A DNA stretch of 53,210 nt from Paenimyroides baculatum (GTDB lineage Bacteria > Bacteroidota > Bacteroidia > Flavobacteriales > Flavobacteriaceae), in contig NZ_VWSG01000014.1 in the NCBI RefSeq assembly GCF_008629655.1, positions 1-53,210 of the forward strand, written 5' to 3'. The notes below the pieces were generated by a model, which did no database searches, was not told the origin of the DNA, and saw nothing but the letters and a program-made list of their open reading frames with translations. The position numbers were made by a program, and so were the translations under genes. How positions within the stretch are numbered: position 1 is the stretch's first letter; the number at the start of each line of letters is the position of its first letter. Shown one piece after another: positions 7,283-15,319 of the stretch.

Positions 7283-8011
7283 TTATTTTAAAACCTTTAC
7301 AATTTCTAAAAATTCTGTAGCTTTTTCTGTGTACATAATGTTAAGCTGCGTAATATCTACTGTTTGGTACGATGTTACAATGATTGGATCTTGTGCCATA
7401 AAGTATCCGAATGCCATGTAATATGATTCTGGTATTTTTAAACGTTCGGTATAAAATTCTAACGGAAATTTGTTTAAAAGTTGTTGTACAAAAAGATGCT
7501 CCCCTTCTAATTCAACCGCTTTTTTAAGCATTTTTGTTCTGCCTGTTATTGCGTTTACAATGGCATCTACAGGAATAATTCCTCCGTTAGATGTTGTTGC
7601 TGTGTGTAATCTTCGTTGTGCCGGAGTGAATTTGCGTGCGCCGCCCAAACCTAAACTTTCGGTTGTTACACGGCGATCTATCACTAATTCTTCCAGTATA
7701 TTTTCGGCGTATTCCATTGGAACAAAAACCAGCGATTTGTTCATATCGGCGTACGATAAAACTTTTTCGCGACCTATTAAATGTACTGCCGAAAAAACAA
7801 GCGTATCGTTCGGGTTTGCGTCAATAGAAAAATAACCGCCTTTTTGTGTTAATGCAGACGTTTTTGTATTTACGTTTTTTATATAGATGCCCTCTAAATC
7901 TCGTGCCTTTGACACCACTTTACCTAACACCTTTTTTTGCTGTGCAAAGCCGTTTAAACTTCCCAACACTATAAAAAACAGCATTATTATACAAGTAATT
8001 ATTTTTTTCAT
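7283..8011 (-). CDS. Exported CarboxypepD_reg-like protein, paralogue 1
   Basis: 242 residues with a signal peptide (about 1-23, ending GFAQ). Residues about 27-85 fold as a carboxypeptidase regulatory-like beta domain (LGKVVSKARDLEGIYIKNV..T..KGGYFSIDANPNDTLVFSAV). The C-terminal half is helical with no family I recognise. It resembles the protein encoded upstream (8062-8760) in order and in motifs (EGIYIKNVNT..KGGYFSI, EFxxxxLKIPE near the end), so the two are paralogues in tandem. Probably periplasmic or surface; function unknown. Confidence 0.75.
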   Translation of the reverse strand: MKKIITCIIMLFFIVLGSLNGFAQQKKVLGKVVSKARDLEGIYIKNVNTKTSALTQKGGYFSIDANPNDTLVFSAVHLIGREKVLSYADMNKSLVFVPMEYAENILEELVIDRRVTTESLGLGGARKFTPAQRRLHTATTSNGGIIPVDAIVNAITGRTKMLKKAVELEGEHLFVQQLLNKFPLEFYTERLKIPESYYMAFGYFMAQDPIIVTSYQTVDITQLNIMYTEKATEFLEIVKVLK

Positions 8012-8015
8012 ATTG

Positions 8016-8023
8016 CAAAACTA
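8016..8023 (-). promoter_or_regulatory. -7 promoter box before the 7283-8011 gene
   Basis: Minus-strand TAGTTTTG, an exact TAnnTTTG match, ending 4 bases before the ATG at 8011. If used, the transcript would be leaderless or nearly so. Confidence 0.45.
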
Positions 8024-8061
8024 TTCATTCTTTTATCAGCACAAAATGTATTATCACTTAT

Positions 8062-8760
8062 TTAACGCTTGGTTTGTGCTTCTTGCTCTAAAAACTGAAA
8101 CGATTTGTCTAACAAATACATACGCCATTTAGCTTCGTCGCCACTTTTAATGTATTCGTCAACAATATAATCATCATTCAAGTAATAATAAAATTTTTCG
8201 ACCAATTCATCGGGAATTTTCAAATAATCGGTCATAACGCTTCTTGGCAAACCCGCAACATAAGGGTTCATTTCGGTTGGGCGGCGTTCAACAAATACTT
8301 CGCCATCGCTTTCTTTCTTCATTTTGCCCAACAACCATAGAAACATCGCCTTAAAATCCATATTTGGGTTAGGATTTCTTTTGTAGATGTATTTATTAAT
8401 TACTGCGGAATCAAAACCCAACGATTTCCCCGTGATTTTTTCCACTTTGATTTCCCGTAAAACTTCGGTCAATGGTTCAGGATATATACGAATTATATTG
8501 TTTTGAAGATCTTCTTTCTTTATAAAATATTTCAATTGATAAAACTCGTTTTCAATCAATGCCAGTTCATCGTTTGGCTGCACATTTATTACAAAGTAAC
8601 CGCCAGCATCGGTTGATACTACTTCTTTTGTTGCAACATTGATCACTTTTAAAGGAAAAATACCAACTTCGGTAATCATCAATCGCATTTTATGTTCGTT
8701 TCTTTCTTGCGCAAACGAAGCAGTTGATACAAGAAATACCAAAAAATAAAAATATTTCAT
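8062..8760 (-). CDS. Exported CarboxypepD_reg-like protein, paralogue 2
   Basis: 232 residues, signal peptide MKYFYFLVFLVSTASFAQ. Residues about 25-85 form a carboxypeptidase regulatory-like domain (VGIFPLKVINVATKEVVSTDAGGYFVINVQPNDELAL). The rest is mixed helical, with a C-terminal part rich in Y, D and E. Its domain order and the PND/DTLVF-like and YLKIPDE motifs match the downstream gene, which starts 50 bases later. A -7 box lies at 8782-8789. Such proteins are common in flavobacteria; no role is known to me. Confidence 0.75.
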   Translation of the reverse strand: MKYFYFLVFLVSTASFAQERNEHKMRLMITEVGIFPLKVINVATKEVVSTDAGGYFVINVQPNDELALIENEFYQLKYFIKKEDLQNNIIRIYPEPLTEVLREIKVEKITGKSLGFDSAVINKYIYKRNPNPNMDFKAMFLWLLGKMKKESDGEVFVERRPTEMNPYVAGLPRSVMTDYLKIPDELVEKFYYYLNDDYIVDEYIKSGDEAKWRMYLLDKSFQFLEQEAQTKR

Positions 8761-8781
8761 AAGTGTTTATTTGGATTTCAA

Positions 8782-8789
8782 CAAAAGTA
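8782..8789 (-). promoter_or_regulatory. -7 promoter box before the 8062-8760 gene
   Basis: Minus-strand TACTTTTG fits TAnnTTTG; a TTG-type box (CAA on the plus strand, 8814-8816) lies 24 bases upstream. It is 21 bases from the ATG. Confidence 0.5.
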
Positions 8790-8868
8790 TCAGCAAAAAC
8801 GTTAAAACATAATCAACGTTTTGGCAAACAAATGTTAAATAAATAAGTTTGTTGTTTATTTGTAACTC

Positions 8869-9576
8869 ATGAAGAATTTAATCATAGCAAGTACCTCAAC
8901 TGTTTACGGTTTAGGATATTTAGAATATTTACTGCCGGTTTTAAAAGATCATTTTAAAAATGTAACCACTATATTGTTTATTCCGTATGCCAGACCGGGC
9001 GGAATTTCGCACGACGATTACACGGCTAAAGTTGCCGAAGCCTTTGCACAAATCGATAAAAAAGTAGTGGGTTTACACACTTTTGAAAATCCTGTAGAAG
9101 CTATTGAAAAAGCCGAGGGAATTTTCACAGGCGGTGGTAATACCTTTTTATTGGTTAAGCAATTGTACTGGTACAAAGTAATGCTTCCGTTAAAAGAAGT
9201 ATTGCAAAACGGCACGCCTTATTTGGGATGTTCGGCAGGTAGCAACATTACCGGTTTAACTATGGAAACTACGAACGATATGCCTATTGTGTATCCGCCG
9301 AGTTTTCAAACATTGGGAATGGTTCCGTTCAATATCAACCCGCATTATTTAGATCCTATGGAAGGATCAACCCATATGGGCGAAACGCGCGAGACCCGTA
9401 TTAACGAATTTCATTGCTTTAATTCGCAACCCGTTTTAGGACTTCGTGAAGGAAGTTGGTTAGAAGTTTGCGGATCAAAAATCATGTTGAAAGGTAGTTT
9501 ATCTGCGAGATTGTTCCGTCAGAATCAGCCACCGATCGAGTTGGAAACCGAAACCGATTTATCAAACTTATCATAA
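8869..9576 (+). CDS. pepE: Dipeptidase E (alpha-aspartyl dipeptidase)
   Basis: 235 residues, the normal size of peptidase family S51 PepE. It splits dipeptides with an N-terminal aspartate in the cytoplasm. The nucleophile Ser122 lies in GCSAGSN, preceded by the oxyanion GGGNT segment at 88-92. The INPHYLDP and GLREGSWLEV segments fit the family. It stands alone with its own terminator, between the divergent CarboxypepD genes and the acyl-CoA dehydrogenase. Confidence 0.95.
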   Translation: MKNLIIASTSTVYGLGYLEYLLPVLKDHFKNVTTILFIPYARPGGISHDDYTAKVAEAFAQIDKKVVGLHTFENPVEAIEKAEGIFTGGGNTFLLVKQLYWYKVMLPLKEVLQNGTPYLGCSAGSNITGLTMETTNDMPIVYPPSFQTLGMVPFNINPHYLDPMEGSTHMGETRETRINEFHCFNSQPVLGLREGSWLEVCGSKIMLKGSLSARLFRQNQPPIELETETDLSNLS

Positions 9577-9600
9577 AAGCGATCTTAAACAGATCGTTTT
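9576..9600 (+). terminator. Terminator of pepE
   Basis: CGATCT (9580-9585), loop TAAAC, AGATCG (9591-9596), then a T run; outer A and T runs lengthen the stem. Confidence 0.8.
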
Positions 9601-9644
9601 TTTATTGACTGTAACTAGCATTACACCAAGATATGTTTATGCTC

Positions 9645-9723
9645 GTCACTTCGAGTAAGTTTTCTATCGAAAACTTACTCGAGAAGTCTTTGAATTATAA
9701 GTTCTCGACAAGCTCGAACTGAC
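9645..9723. repeat. GTCA...TGAC palindromic intergenic repeat 1
   Basis: The element starts GTCACTTCGAGTAAGTTTTC and ends AGCTCGAACTGAC. The first half is a strong hairpin: ACTTCGAGTAAGTTTTC pairs with GAAAACTTACTCGAGAAGT apart from a two-base insertion. The ends are inverted (GTCA/TGAC), as in the elements at 25296, 30417 and 34629. Confidence 0.6.
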
Positions 9724-9780
9724 GAAAATCTTAATTATATTTTGGTTTGGTATAAACTTCTTAATAATCATTTTTTTTAA

Positions 9781-9812
9781 GACCTCACAGGTTTTAAAAA
9801 CCTGTGAGGTCT
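9781..9812. repeat. Perfect 14-bp inverted repeat
   Basis: GACCTCACAGGTTT at the left is mirrored as AAACCTGTGAGGTC at the right with a 4-base AT centre, just upstream of the acyl-CoA dehydrogenase gene. It has no long T run on either side. It may be a terminator from the repeat region, an operator or a dispersed palindrome. Confidence 0.6.
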
Positions 9813-9850
9813 GAAAATCAATTTCTTTTCGTATCTTGAAAAGAAAAATC

Positions 9851-11200
9851 ATGCTGGATAAAATTAAGAAAACCATTGAATTAATTCAGGCAATTGATAT
9901 TGGTGCACTGCAAAAACTGAATGAGAAAGTCGATCTAAAAAAACTGATGGAATCTGTAGGTTCTTTAAACGACGATCAACTGAAAGGAATTGTTCATTTG
10001 CTGAACAATGCCAATAAAAAACATGAAGTTCCGCCAATCGATGCCGATTTTTATGACATTGGTGATAAACTTTCTGCGGATGATCGAGCCTTGCAGTTAA
10101 AAGTTCGAGCTTTCATGGAAAAAGAAATCGCCCCAATTGTGAACGAATACTGGCTTCATGATGAATTTCCTAAAGAAATTATTCCAAAATTAGCCGAACT
10201 AAATATTGCCGGATTAAGCTTCGATGGATACGGCTGTGCAGGAAAATCGTCTTTATTAGAAGGAATTATCGCTTGCGAACTGGCTCGGGTTGATGCTTCC
10301 ATCGCAACATTTTTCGGTGTGCAAGGCGGTTTGTGTATGGGCAGTATTTACACCTGCGGATCCGAAGAGCAGAAACAAAAATGGTTACCATCTTTACAGC
10401 AATTCAAAAAAATTGGCGCGTTTGGACTGACCGAACCCGAAGTTGGTTCAGGTGCTGCCGGTGGATTGACTACTACCTGCAAAAAAACCGAAAGCGGTTG
10501 GGTGTTGAACGGACAAAAAAAATGGATTGGCAATGCTACGTTTGCTGATATTGTGGTGATCTGGGCACGCGATGTTGCAGATAATCAGGTAAAAGGTTTT
10601 ATTGTTGAAACAAATACGGAAGGATTTTCGGTTGAAAAAATCAAAGATAAAATGGCATTGCGTATTGTTCAAAACGGATTAATTACGATGAAGAATTGTA
10701 TCGTTCAAGAAGAAAACCGCTTACCAAACGCCAATTCGTTTAAAGATACCGCTAAAGTTTTACAAGCTACACGTGCCGGCGTTGCCTGGATGGCGGTTGG
10801 ATGTGCTCGCGGAGCTTACGAAAATGCGTTGGCGTACACCACACAGCGCGAACAGTTTGGCAAACCAATTGCGGCTTTTCAGTTAATTCAAAATCATTTG
10901 GTAGAGATGCTTTCCAATTTAACCGCCATGCAAACAATGGTTTTTCGTTTGTCTGAATTGCAAGACGAAGGTAAGTTGAAAGATGAACATGCCTCGTTAG
11001 CCAAGGTTTTCTGTACTTTAAGGACTCGGGATATTGTTTCGCGCGCTCGTGAAGTTATGGGCGGAAACGGTATTTTATTGGAATACAATGTGGCTCGATT
11101 CCTTGCCGATGCCGAAGCAATTTATTCGTATGAAGGTACCAAGGAAATAAATTCATTAATTGTAGGACGAAGCATTACCGGATTTTCGGCTTTTGTTTAA
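9851..11200 (+). CDS. Acyl-CoA dehydrogenase
   Basis: 449 residues from the ATG at 9851; an upstream in-frame TTG at 9836 was rejected as a less usual start. Residues 1-65 are an extra helical segment before the core. The three ACAD domains follow: N-terminal helical (about 70-180), beta domain with FGLTEPEVGSGA and GQKKWIGNA (about 190-290), and C-terminal helical with the QREQFGKPIAAFQ motif. The catalytic glutamate lies in YEGTKEIN, the position used by glutaryl-CoA-dehydrogenase-like members. It uses FAD to oxidise an acyl-CoA at the alpha-beta bond; chain preference is unknown. No beta-oxidation partner lies beside it. Confidence 0.93.
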   Translation: MLDKIKKTIELIQAIDIGALQKLNEKVDLKKLMESVGSLNDDQLKGIVHLLNNANKKHEVPPIDADFYDIGDKLSADDRALQLKVRAFMEKEIAPIVNEYWLHDEFPKEIIPKLAELNIAGLSFDGYGCAGKSSLLEGIIACELARVDASIATFFGVQGGLCMGSIYTCGSEEQKQKWLPSLQQFKKIGAFGLTEPEVGSGAAGGLTTTCKKTESGWVLNGQKKWIGNATFADIVVIWARDVADNQVKGFIVETNTEGFSVEKIKDKMALRIVQNGLITMKNCIVQEENRLPNANSFKDTAKVLQATRAGVAWMAVGCARGAYENALAYTTQREQFGKPIAAFQLIQNHLVEMLSNLTAMQTMVFRLSELQDEGKLKDEHASLAKVFCTLRTRDIVSRAREVMGGNGILLEYNVARFLADAEAIYSYEGTKEINSLIVGRSITGFSAFV

Positions 11201-11254
11201 ATCAATTAACATTCATAGCAATCCAAAAACATATCTTTACAAAAAAGAAAAAAT

Positions 11255-11569
11255 ATGAAAGAAGAATTTATAGTACTTAACGTTGTAAAAAACAATAACA
11301 ACAATAGATTTGAACTGACAGTAGATGGCTTTACCGCTTTTATAGACTTTAAAGAAAAAGACAATGTTATTAAGTTGATTCATACCGAAAGTCCGCCTGA
11401 ATTAGCTGGGCGTGGTGCGGCAACAGCACTTATAGAAAAAACATTAGTTTATTTAGAAGAAAACAATTACAAATTAATTCCACTTTGTCCGCTTGTGTTT
11501 GCATACATTAAACGCCATTTAGAATGGAAACGTATTGTTGATGAAAGTTTTAACGGTTTTAAAGATTAA
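11255..11569 (+). CDS. Small GNAT-fold N-acetyltransferase (YjdJ/NATD1 type)
   Basis: 104 residues, the size of the minimal GNAT proteins in the YjdJ family. It has the acetyl-CoA binding segment as ELAGRGAATALIEKTLVYLEE at about 50-70, then CPLVFAYIKRH near the C-terminus, both family hallmarks. The substrate is unknown. A near-match -7 box TATCTTTA lies at 11232-11239. The next gene starts 5 bases after its stop, so the two are likely co-transcribed although their products look unrelated. Confidence 0.88.
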   Translation: MKEEFIVLNVVKNNNNNRFELTVDGFTAFIDFKEKDNVIKLIHTESPPELAGRGAATALIEKTLVYLEENNYKLIPLCPLVFAYIKRHLEWKRIVDESFNGFKD

Positions 11570-11574
11570 CATTT

Positions 11575-12108
11575 ATGAAAAAACTAATCATGATTACCGC
11601 ACTTTTAATGTGTTTTGTTGGATCGGCTCAAAAAAAGAAACCGAAGAAAATTGTTCCGCCACCACCTGTTAAAGAAGTTCCTCCTCCACCAAAAATAGAA
11701 GAGCTTCCTTTTGAAGATGATGAAAAAAAATGTTTTGTTTTTAAAGCTGAAGAACAGAAAGATTCTTTAACGTATGTAACCGAAACCCTTTTAGAATATG
11801 GTTGGAATAACAATTTGGCTCGAATGATTATTACCACTTACAATTATGATTCGGTTAAAAAAAATCAAGCCGATGAAAATGGCGAAATTTTAGCTTTAAC
11901 GCAGAACTTACAGTTTATAAACGGAACTTATAAAATAGAGAAGGATGTTTTTACTTTTACACCTGAAAAGTCAGAAAAATTTAAAACTCGATTGTTTAAA
12001 ATTACCTATAAATCCAAAACTAAAAAAGTCGATTTTTTAACAGACGAAAATAATAATAAGTTACAAACTGGTGAATGTTTAGAACCAATGGTTAAGATGA
12101 GTATGTAA
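11575..12108 (+). CDS. Exported proline-rich small protein
   Basis: 177 residues. The signal peptide (about 1-19, ending VGSAQ) is followed by a Lys- and Pro-rich linker, KKKPKK then PPPP and PPPP blocks (about 20-42), and a beta-rich domain of about 125 residues with two cysteines (KKCFVF and TGECLEP), possibly a disulfide. No family recognised. It starts 5 bases after the GNAT gene and ends in a strong terminator. Confidence 0.7.
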   Translation: MKKLIMITALLMCFVGSAQKKKPKKIVPPPPVKEVPPPPKIEELPFEDDEKKCFVFKAEEQKDSLTYVTETLLEYGWNNNLARMIITTYNYDSVKKNQADENGEILALTQNLQFINGTYKIEKDVFTFTPEKSEKFKTRLFKITYKSKTKKVDFLTDENNNKLQTGECLEPMVKMSM

Positions 12109-12144
12109 AACAAAAAGCTCTTGATTTCTCAAGAGCTTTTTGTT
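12109..12144. terminator. Bidirectional terminator
   Basis: AACAAAAAGCTCTTGA (12109-12124), loop TTTC, TCAAGAGCTTTTTGTT (12129-12144): a 16-bp perfect stem with A and T runs. It separates the plus-strand exported protein gene from the minus-strand membrane protein gene ending at 12146. Confidence 0.88.
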
Positions 12145-12145
12145 A

Positions 12146-12349
12146 TTATTTTAAAATCTGTAATCGTTTTGTTACTGATTTTATCCCAAAATAAAATCCG
12201 GATAAAATGGTAAAAATAATGGTAAGCATGGCTACATATTCTGTAAAACGCATCAATACATTTGGTTCTTTAGCATCGCCGTCTAACAAAAAACCTGCTG
12301 TTGTAATTACCGAAGCAAGTGCTAAAATGTTTATAACTGATTTTTTCAT
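12146..12349 (-). CDS. Small two-helix membrane protein
   Basis: 67 residues with hydrophobic segments at about 5-22 and 38-58 and a basic C-terminus (KSVTKRLQILK). No family recognised. Its length and good membrane topology, with a terminator directly after the stop, support a real gene. Confidence 0.6.
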   Translation of the reverse strand: MKKSVINILALASVITTAGFLLDGDAKEPNVLMRFTEYVAMLTIIFTILSGFYFGIKSVTKRLQILK

Positions 12350-12399
12350 ATTAAATTAATTTAGTTACATACAAAACGATACAACTGCTATTTTATTGC

Positions 12400-12873
12400 C
12401 TATTTTACTTTTTCGCAATTAAAATCAAGAGAAAGTTTAAATACAAAATTCCCTTCTTTTTCTTCACTTGTTAAATTGAAATTAAAATTAGTACTGTTTA
12501 ACAATTTCACATTCATTGTTTGAGTATAACTAGTTCCGTCAGGATCAACCATAGTATAATCTACTTTATTTTGAGCAGTGTGATAAACATAAGTACCTTC
12601 GTCTGTTTCCCATTTACCTTCTTCATCATTATAAGAAGAAACTGAAAATTTGTTTCCTGATTTAAACTCAAAAATAGTTCCCACCACATTATCCAAATCA
12701 ATATCTTCATCTGGTAATGGTTCTCCGTTCACAGTAGCTTCCACGTCATACGTTTTAACTTCCCATTTACCATGAATAGGGGAAGTTTCTGCAACCACCT
12801 GATTGTCATCGTTCTTATCACAAGAAACAAAAGAAAATGATACGGCAACTAATAGTAATAATACTTTTTTCAT
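12400..12873 (-). CDS. Lipocalin-like lipoprotein
   Basis: 157 residues from the ATG at 12873, chosen over one 10 codons upstream because it opens directly into a lipoprotein signal peptide (MKKVLLLLVAVSFSFVSC). The modified cysteine is followed by DKNDDN, an acidic stretch typical of surface lipoproteins in this phylum. The rest (IHGKWEVKTYDVEA..) has alternating beta strands like bacterial lipocalin-like domains. Ligand unknown. A perfect -7 box lies at 12901-12908. Confidence 0.75.
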   Translation of the reverse strand: MKKVLLLLVAVSFSFVSCDKNDDNQVVAETSPIHGKWEVKTYDVEATVNGEPLPDEDIDLDNVVGTIFEFKSGNKFSVSSYNDEEGKWETDEGTYVYHTAQNKVDYTMVDPDGTSYTQTMNVKLLNSTNFNFNLTSEEKEGNFVFKLSLDFNCEKVK

Positions 12874-12900
12874 ATTTGTCTTTTTAAAATTAATAAAGGG

Positions 12901-12908
12901 CAAATATA
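12901..12908 (-). promoter_or_regulatory. -7 promoter box of the lipocalin-like gene
   Basis: Minus-strand TATATTTG, an exact match, 27 bases before the chosen ATG at 12873. It supports that start, because the longer reading frame would begin inside the promoter-proximal region. Confidence 0.6.
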
Positions 12909-12940
12909 GACAATAATTAAGAAAAGTAAAAAACCGGTTT

Positions 12941-13978
12941 TTACAACGTTTTCATATCAATTACAAAACGATACTTCACATCAGATTGTTGCATGCGCAC
13001 ATAAGCTTCGTTAATTTCGTGCATGTTGATTACTTCAACTTCTGATACAATTCCATGCTCACCACAAAAATCTAGCATTTCCTGTGTTTCTTTAATTCCA
13101 CCAATTAACGATCCGGCAATGTTTCTGCGTTTGTTAATCAACACGCCACCATGAATCGGGAACGGTTCAATTGCACCAACCATACACATGGTTTTATCGA
13201 GTTTTAACAACAATAAATACGGATTTACATCATGCGTAACCGGAATGGTGTTTAAAAGAAAATCGAAACTATATGCATGTTGTTTCATTTGCTCGGAATC
13301 TTTAGAAATTAAAACCTCATCGGCACCTAATTTCATGGCATCTTCGCCTTTACTTGCCGACGTTGTAATCATCACCACATGCGCACCCATTGCTTTGGCG
13401 AACTTAACGCCCATGTGACCTAAACCACCTAAACCAACAACGCCCACTTTATCGCCTTTTTTCACGTTCCAATGACGCAGTGGCGACCAGGTTGTGATAC
13501 CGGCACACAATAAAGGTGCTACGTTTTCTAAAGGTAAATTGGTTGGTACGTTTAACACAAATCCTTCTTCAACCACAATGTTTTCTGAATAACCGCCGTA
13601 TGTAATGCCGCCGTGTTTGGAGTTTTTAGAATTGTAGGTTCCGGTAAATCCGTTTTCGCAATACTGCTCTAAACCTTCATCGCATGAATGGCAATGCTGG
13701 CACGATTCTACCATACAGCCAACGCCCACAATATCGCCTACTTTAAATTTTGATACTTCGCTACCAACAGCTTCTACCCTACCAACGATCTCATGCCCTG
13801 GAACTGACGGATAATTTGTTGGTCCCCAATCTGATTTTGCCGTATGCAGATCGCTGTGGCAAACGCCACAATATTCTATTTTAATAAAAATGTCTTTCGC
13901 GTTTAAAGTTCTTCGTTCTATAGTATGTGCACCCAGCGGATCTACCGCATTAAAGGCTGCGTAAGCTTTTGTTGCCAT
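12941..13978 (-). CDS. Zinc-dependent alcohol dehydrogenase (CAD/YahK type)
   Basis: 345 residues of the medium-chain dehydrogenase superfamily. Catalytic zinc ligands appear in CGVCHSDLH and GHEIVGRV; four structural-zinc cysteines are in CMVESCQHCHSCDEGLEQYC. The Rossmann motif is GLGGLGHMGVKFAKAMGAHV. The pattern matches NADPH-dependent aldehyde reductases of the cinnamyl alcohol/YahK group, which reduce a range of aldehydes. It is a single gene with no linked pathway. Confidence 0.93.
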   Translation of the reverse strand: MATKAYAAFNAVDPLGAHTIERRTLNAKDIFIKIEYCGVCHSDLHTAKSDWGPTNYPSVPGHEIVGRVEAVGSEVSKFKVGDIVGVGCMVESCQHCHSCDEGLEQYCENGFTGTYNSKNSKHGGITYGGYSENIVVEEGFVLNVPTNLPLENVAPLLCAGITTWSPLRHWNVKKGDKVGVVGLGGLGHMGVKFAKAMGAHVVMITTSASKGEDAMKLGADEVLISKDSEQMKQHAYSFDFLLNTIPVTHDVNPYLLLLKLDKTMCMVGAIEPFPIHGGVLINKRRNIAGSLIGGIKETQEMLDFCGEHGIVSEVEVINMHEINEAYVRMQQSDVKYRFVIDMKTL

Positions 13979-14120
13979 TTTTTATTGAATGTTTGATTTT
14001 ATAAAGTTATGAATTTTAAGTAACAGAATTTACTAATTATAAATTGTTTAAAAAAAGACTATATTGCAATTTATTAAAATGCTTAGATTTTTAGTAATTC
14101 TCATTTTAAAACAATAGATC

Positions 14121-15005
14121 ATGAAGAAAATATTACTTATCCTTGTTGTAATACTATCTATAAATGTGTATTCACAACATGGCGGAAATCAAATTTACAG
14201 GAATTCACGAAATTATGACCGCTTTGTGCCACAATCAATTTCAAACTTTATATCCACTGATTCTACCGTTGTATTTACTGCAAACATTCTACTGAATGAA
14301 AAAGCAGATTTATACAAAATCACTTTCGGCGTTAACGAAGAAAAAGTTTCTTTAAAAGAAGCTAATGAAGGTATCAATAAACGAATAAATAGTTTTGAAA
14401 AAAAATTATCTTCTTTAGGAATTAAAAAGGAAAATATTTTTATTGACTTTATTTCGCAAACAAAAATATATGATTTTGATATTGATGAATCTTCAAAATC
14501 AAGCGTGCAGAAGTTTACAGGATTTGAAGTAAAGAAAAACATCATTATTACATTAAGTGATTATTCTAAAATTGAAGATATTATTTCTGAAGCTTCTAAT
14601 TTTGAAATTTTCGATATTATAAAGGTTGATTATATGAACAATGATATCGAGAAAATTAAACAGTAATTATCAAATGAAGCGCAAAATGTCATAGATAGCA
14701 AACAGAAAAAATATTTTACTGCATATAAAAGAGAAATAATTGGTGAGCCAAGAGCAAATGAAAGTTTTTATGCGGCTCATCCAAAAAATCAATATCAGGA
14801 ATACAGTGCTTTTGAAAGTTCAGAAATTTCTTCTTATAATTCCAACAACCATATAAAGAAATTAGAAAGAAAATCAAAAACATTTTATTATGAAGGAGTT
14901 GACTATTCGATATTTGACAAAGTTTTAAACCAAGCAAATCCTGAAATTGGAATTCAATATATTTTGAATCTAATTGTAACTTACGATGTAAAAAAGAATA
15001 AATAG
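14121..15005 (+). pseudogene. SIMPL-domain protein gene split by an in-frame TAA
   Basis: The first part (14121-14666) encodes 181 residues: a signal peptide (about 1-18) and most of a SIMPL (DUF541) domain. A TAA at 14664-14666 stops it. The same frame then stays open, with no further stop, for 112 codons to TAG at 15003-15005 and encodes a plausible exported-protein C-terminus (LSNEAQNVIDSKQKKYF..). SIMPL proteins are usually longer than 181 residues, so the full gene was probably 294 codons. It is a recent nonsense mutation, a read-through stop or a sequence error. The N-terminal part may still be made. Confidence 0.75.
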
Positions 15006-15009
15006 TCTT

Positions 15010-15017
15010 TATCTTTG
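15010..15017 (+). promoter_or_regulatory. -7 promoter box of the 15036 gene
   Basis: TATCTTTG, an exact match, 18 bases before the ATG. No -33 TTG at normal spacing. Confidence 0.55.
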
Positions 15018-15035
15018 TGGTTTAAATAAAACGTT

Positions 15036-15272
15036 ATGGGAAAAGAAACGAAAGAAGGTTTATACCAAGGCATCATTGAAAAAGATGAAAAAGGAAATTA
15101 TTTCTGCGGACCTTATTTGTTAGATTATAAATTTACAGAAGCTAATTTTAAGTTAGGCGATAAAATAAGTATTAAAACATTGATTAATAATCCAAGTGAT
15201 ATTAGTTTTGAACAGTATCCTAAAAAATCAATGAAATTTTCGCTGGCTAACGGCGACAAACCTTCTAAATAA
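15036..15272 (+). CDS. Small soluble protein of unknown function
   Basis: 78 residues, no signal peptide or membrane helix. It reads as a small beta-rich domain (GLYQGIIEKDEKGNYFCGPYLLDYKF..LGDKISIKTLI). No family recognised. A promoter box upstream and a strong terminator right after its stop mark it as a complete single-gene unit. Confidence 0.7.
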   Translation: MGKETKEGLYQGIIEKDEKGNYFCGPYLLDYKFTEANFKLGDKISIKTLINNPSDISFEQYPKKSMKFSLANGDKPSK

Positions 15273-15304
15273 AAAAATCCATCGCGTTAAACGATGGATT
15301 TTTT
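15272..15304. terminator. Bidirectional terminator
   Basis: AAAAAATCCATCG (15272-15284), 7-base loop, CGATGGATTTTTT (15292-15304), a 13-bp perfect stem. It starts within the stop codon of the plus-strand small gene and also lies 15 bases after the stop of the minus-strand MORN gene. Confidence 0.88.
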
Positions 15305-15319
15305 GATTGATGTTTATGC

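Noticed and set aside
9836..9850. TTG start for the acyl-CoA dehydrogenase
   Set aside because: Adds only five residues; the ATG at 9851 is the normal choice.
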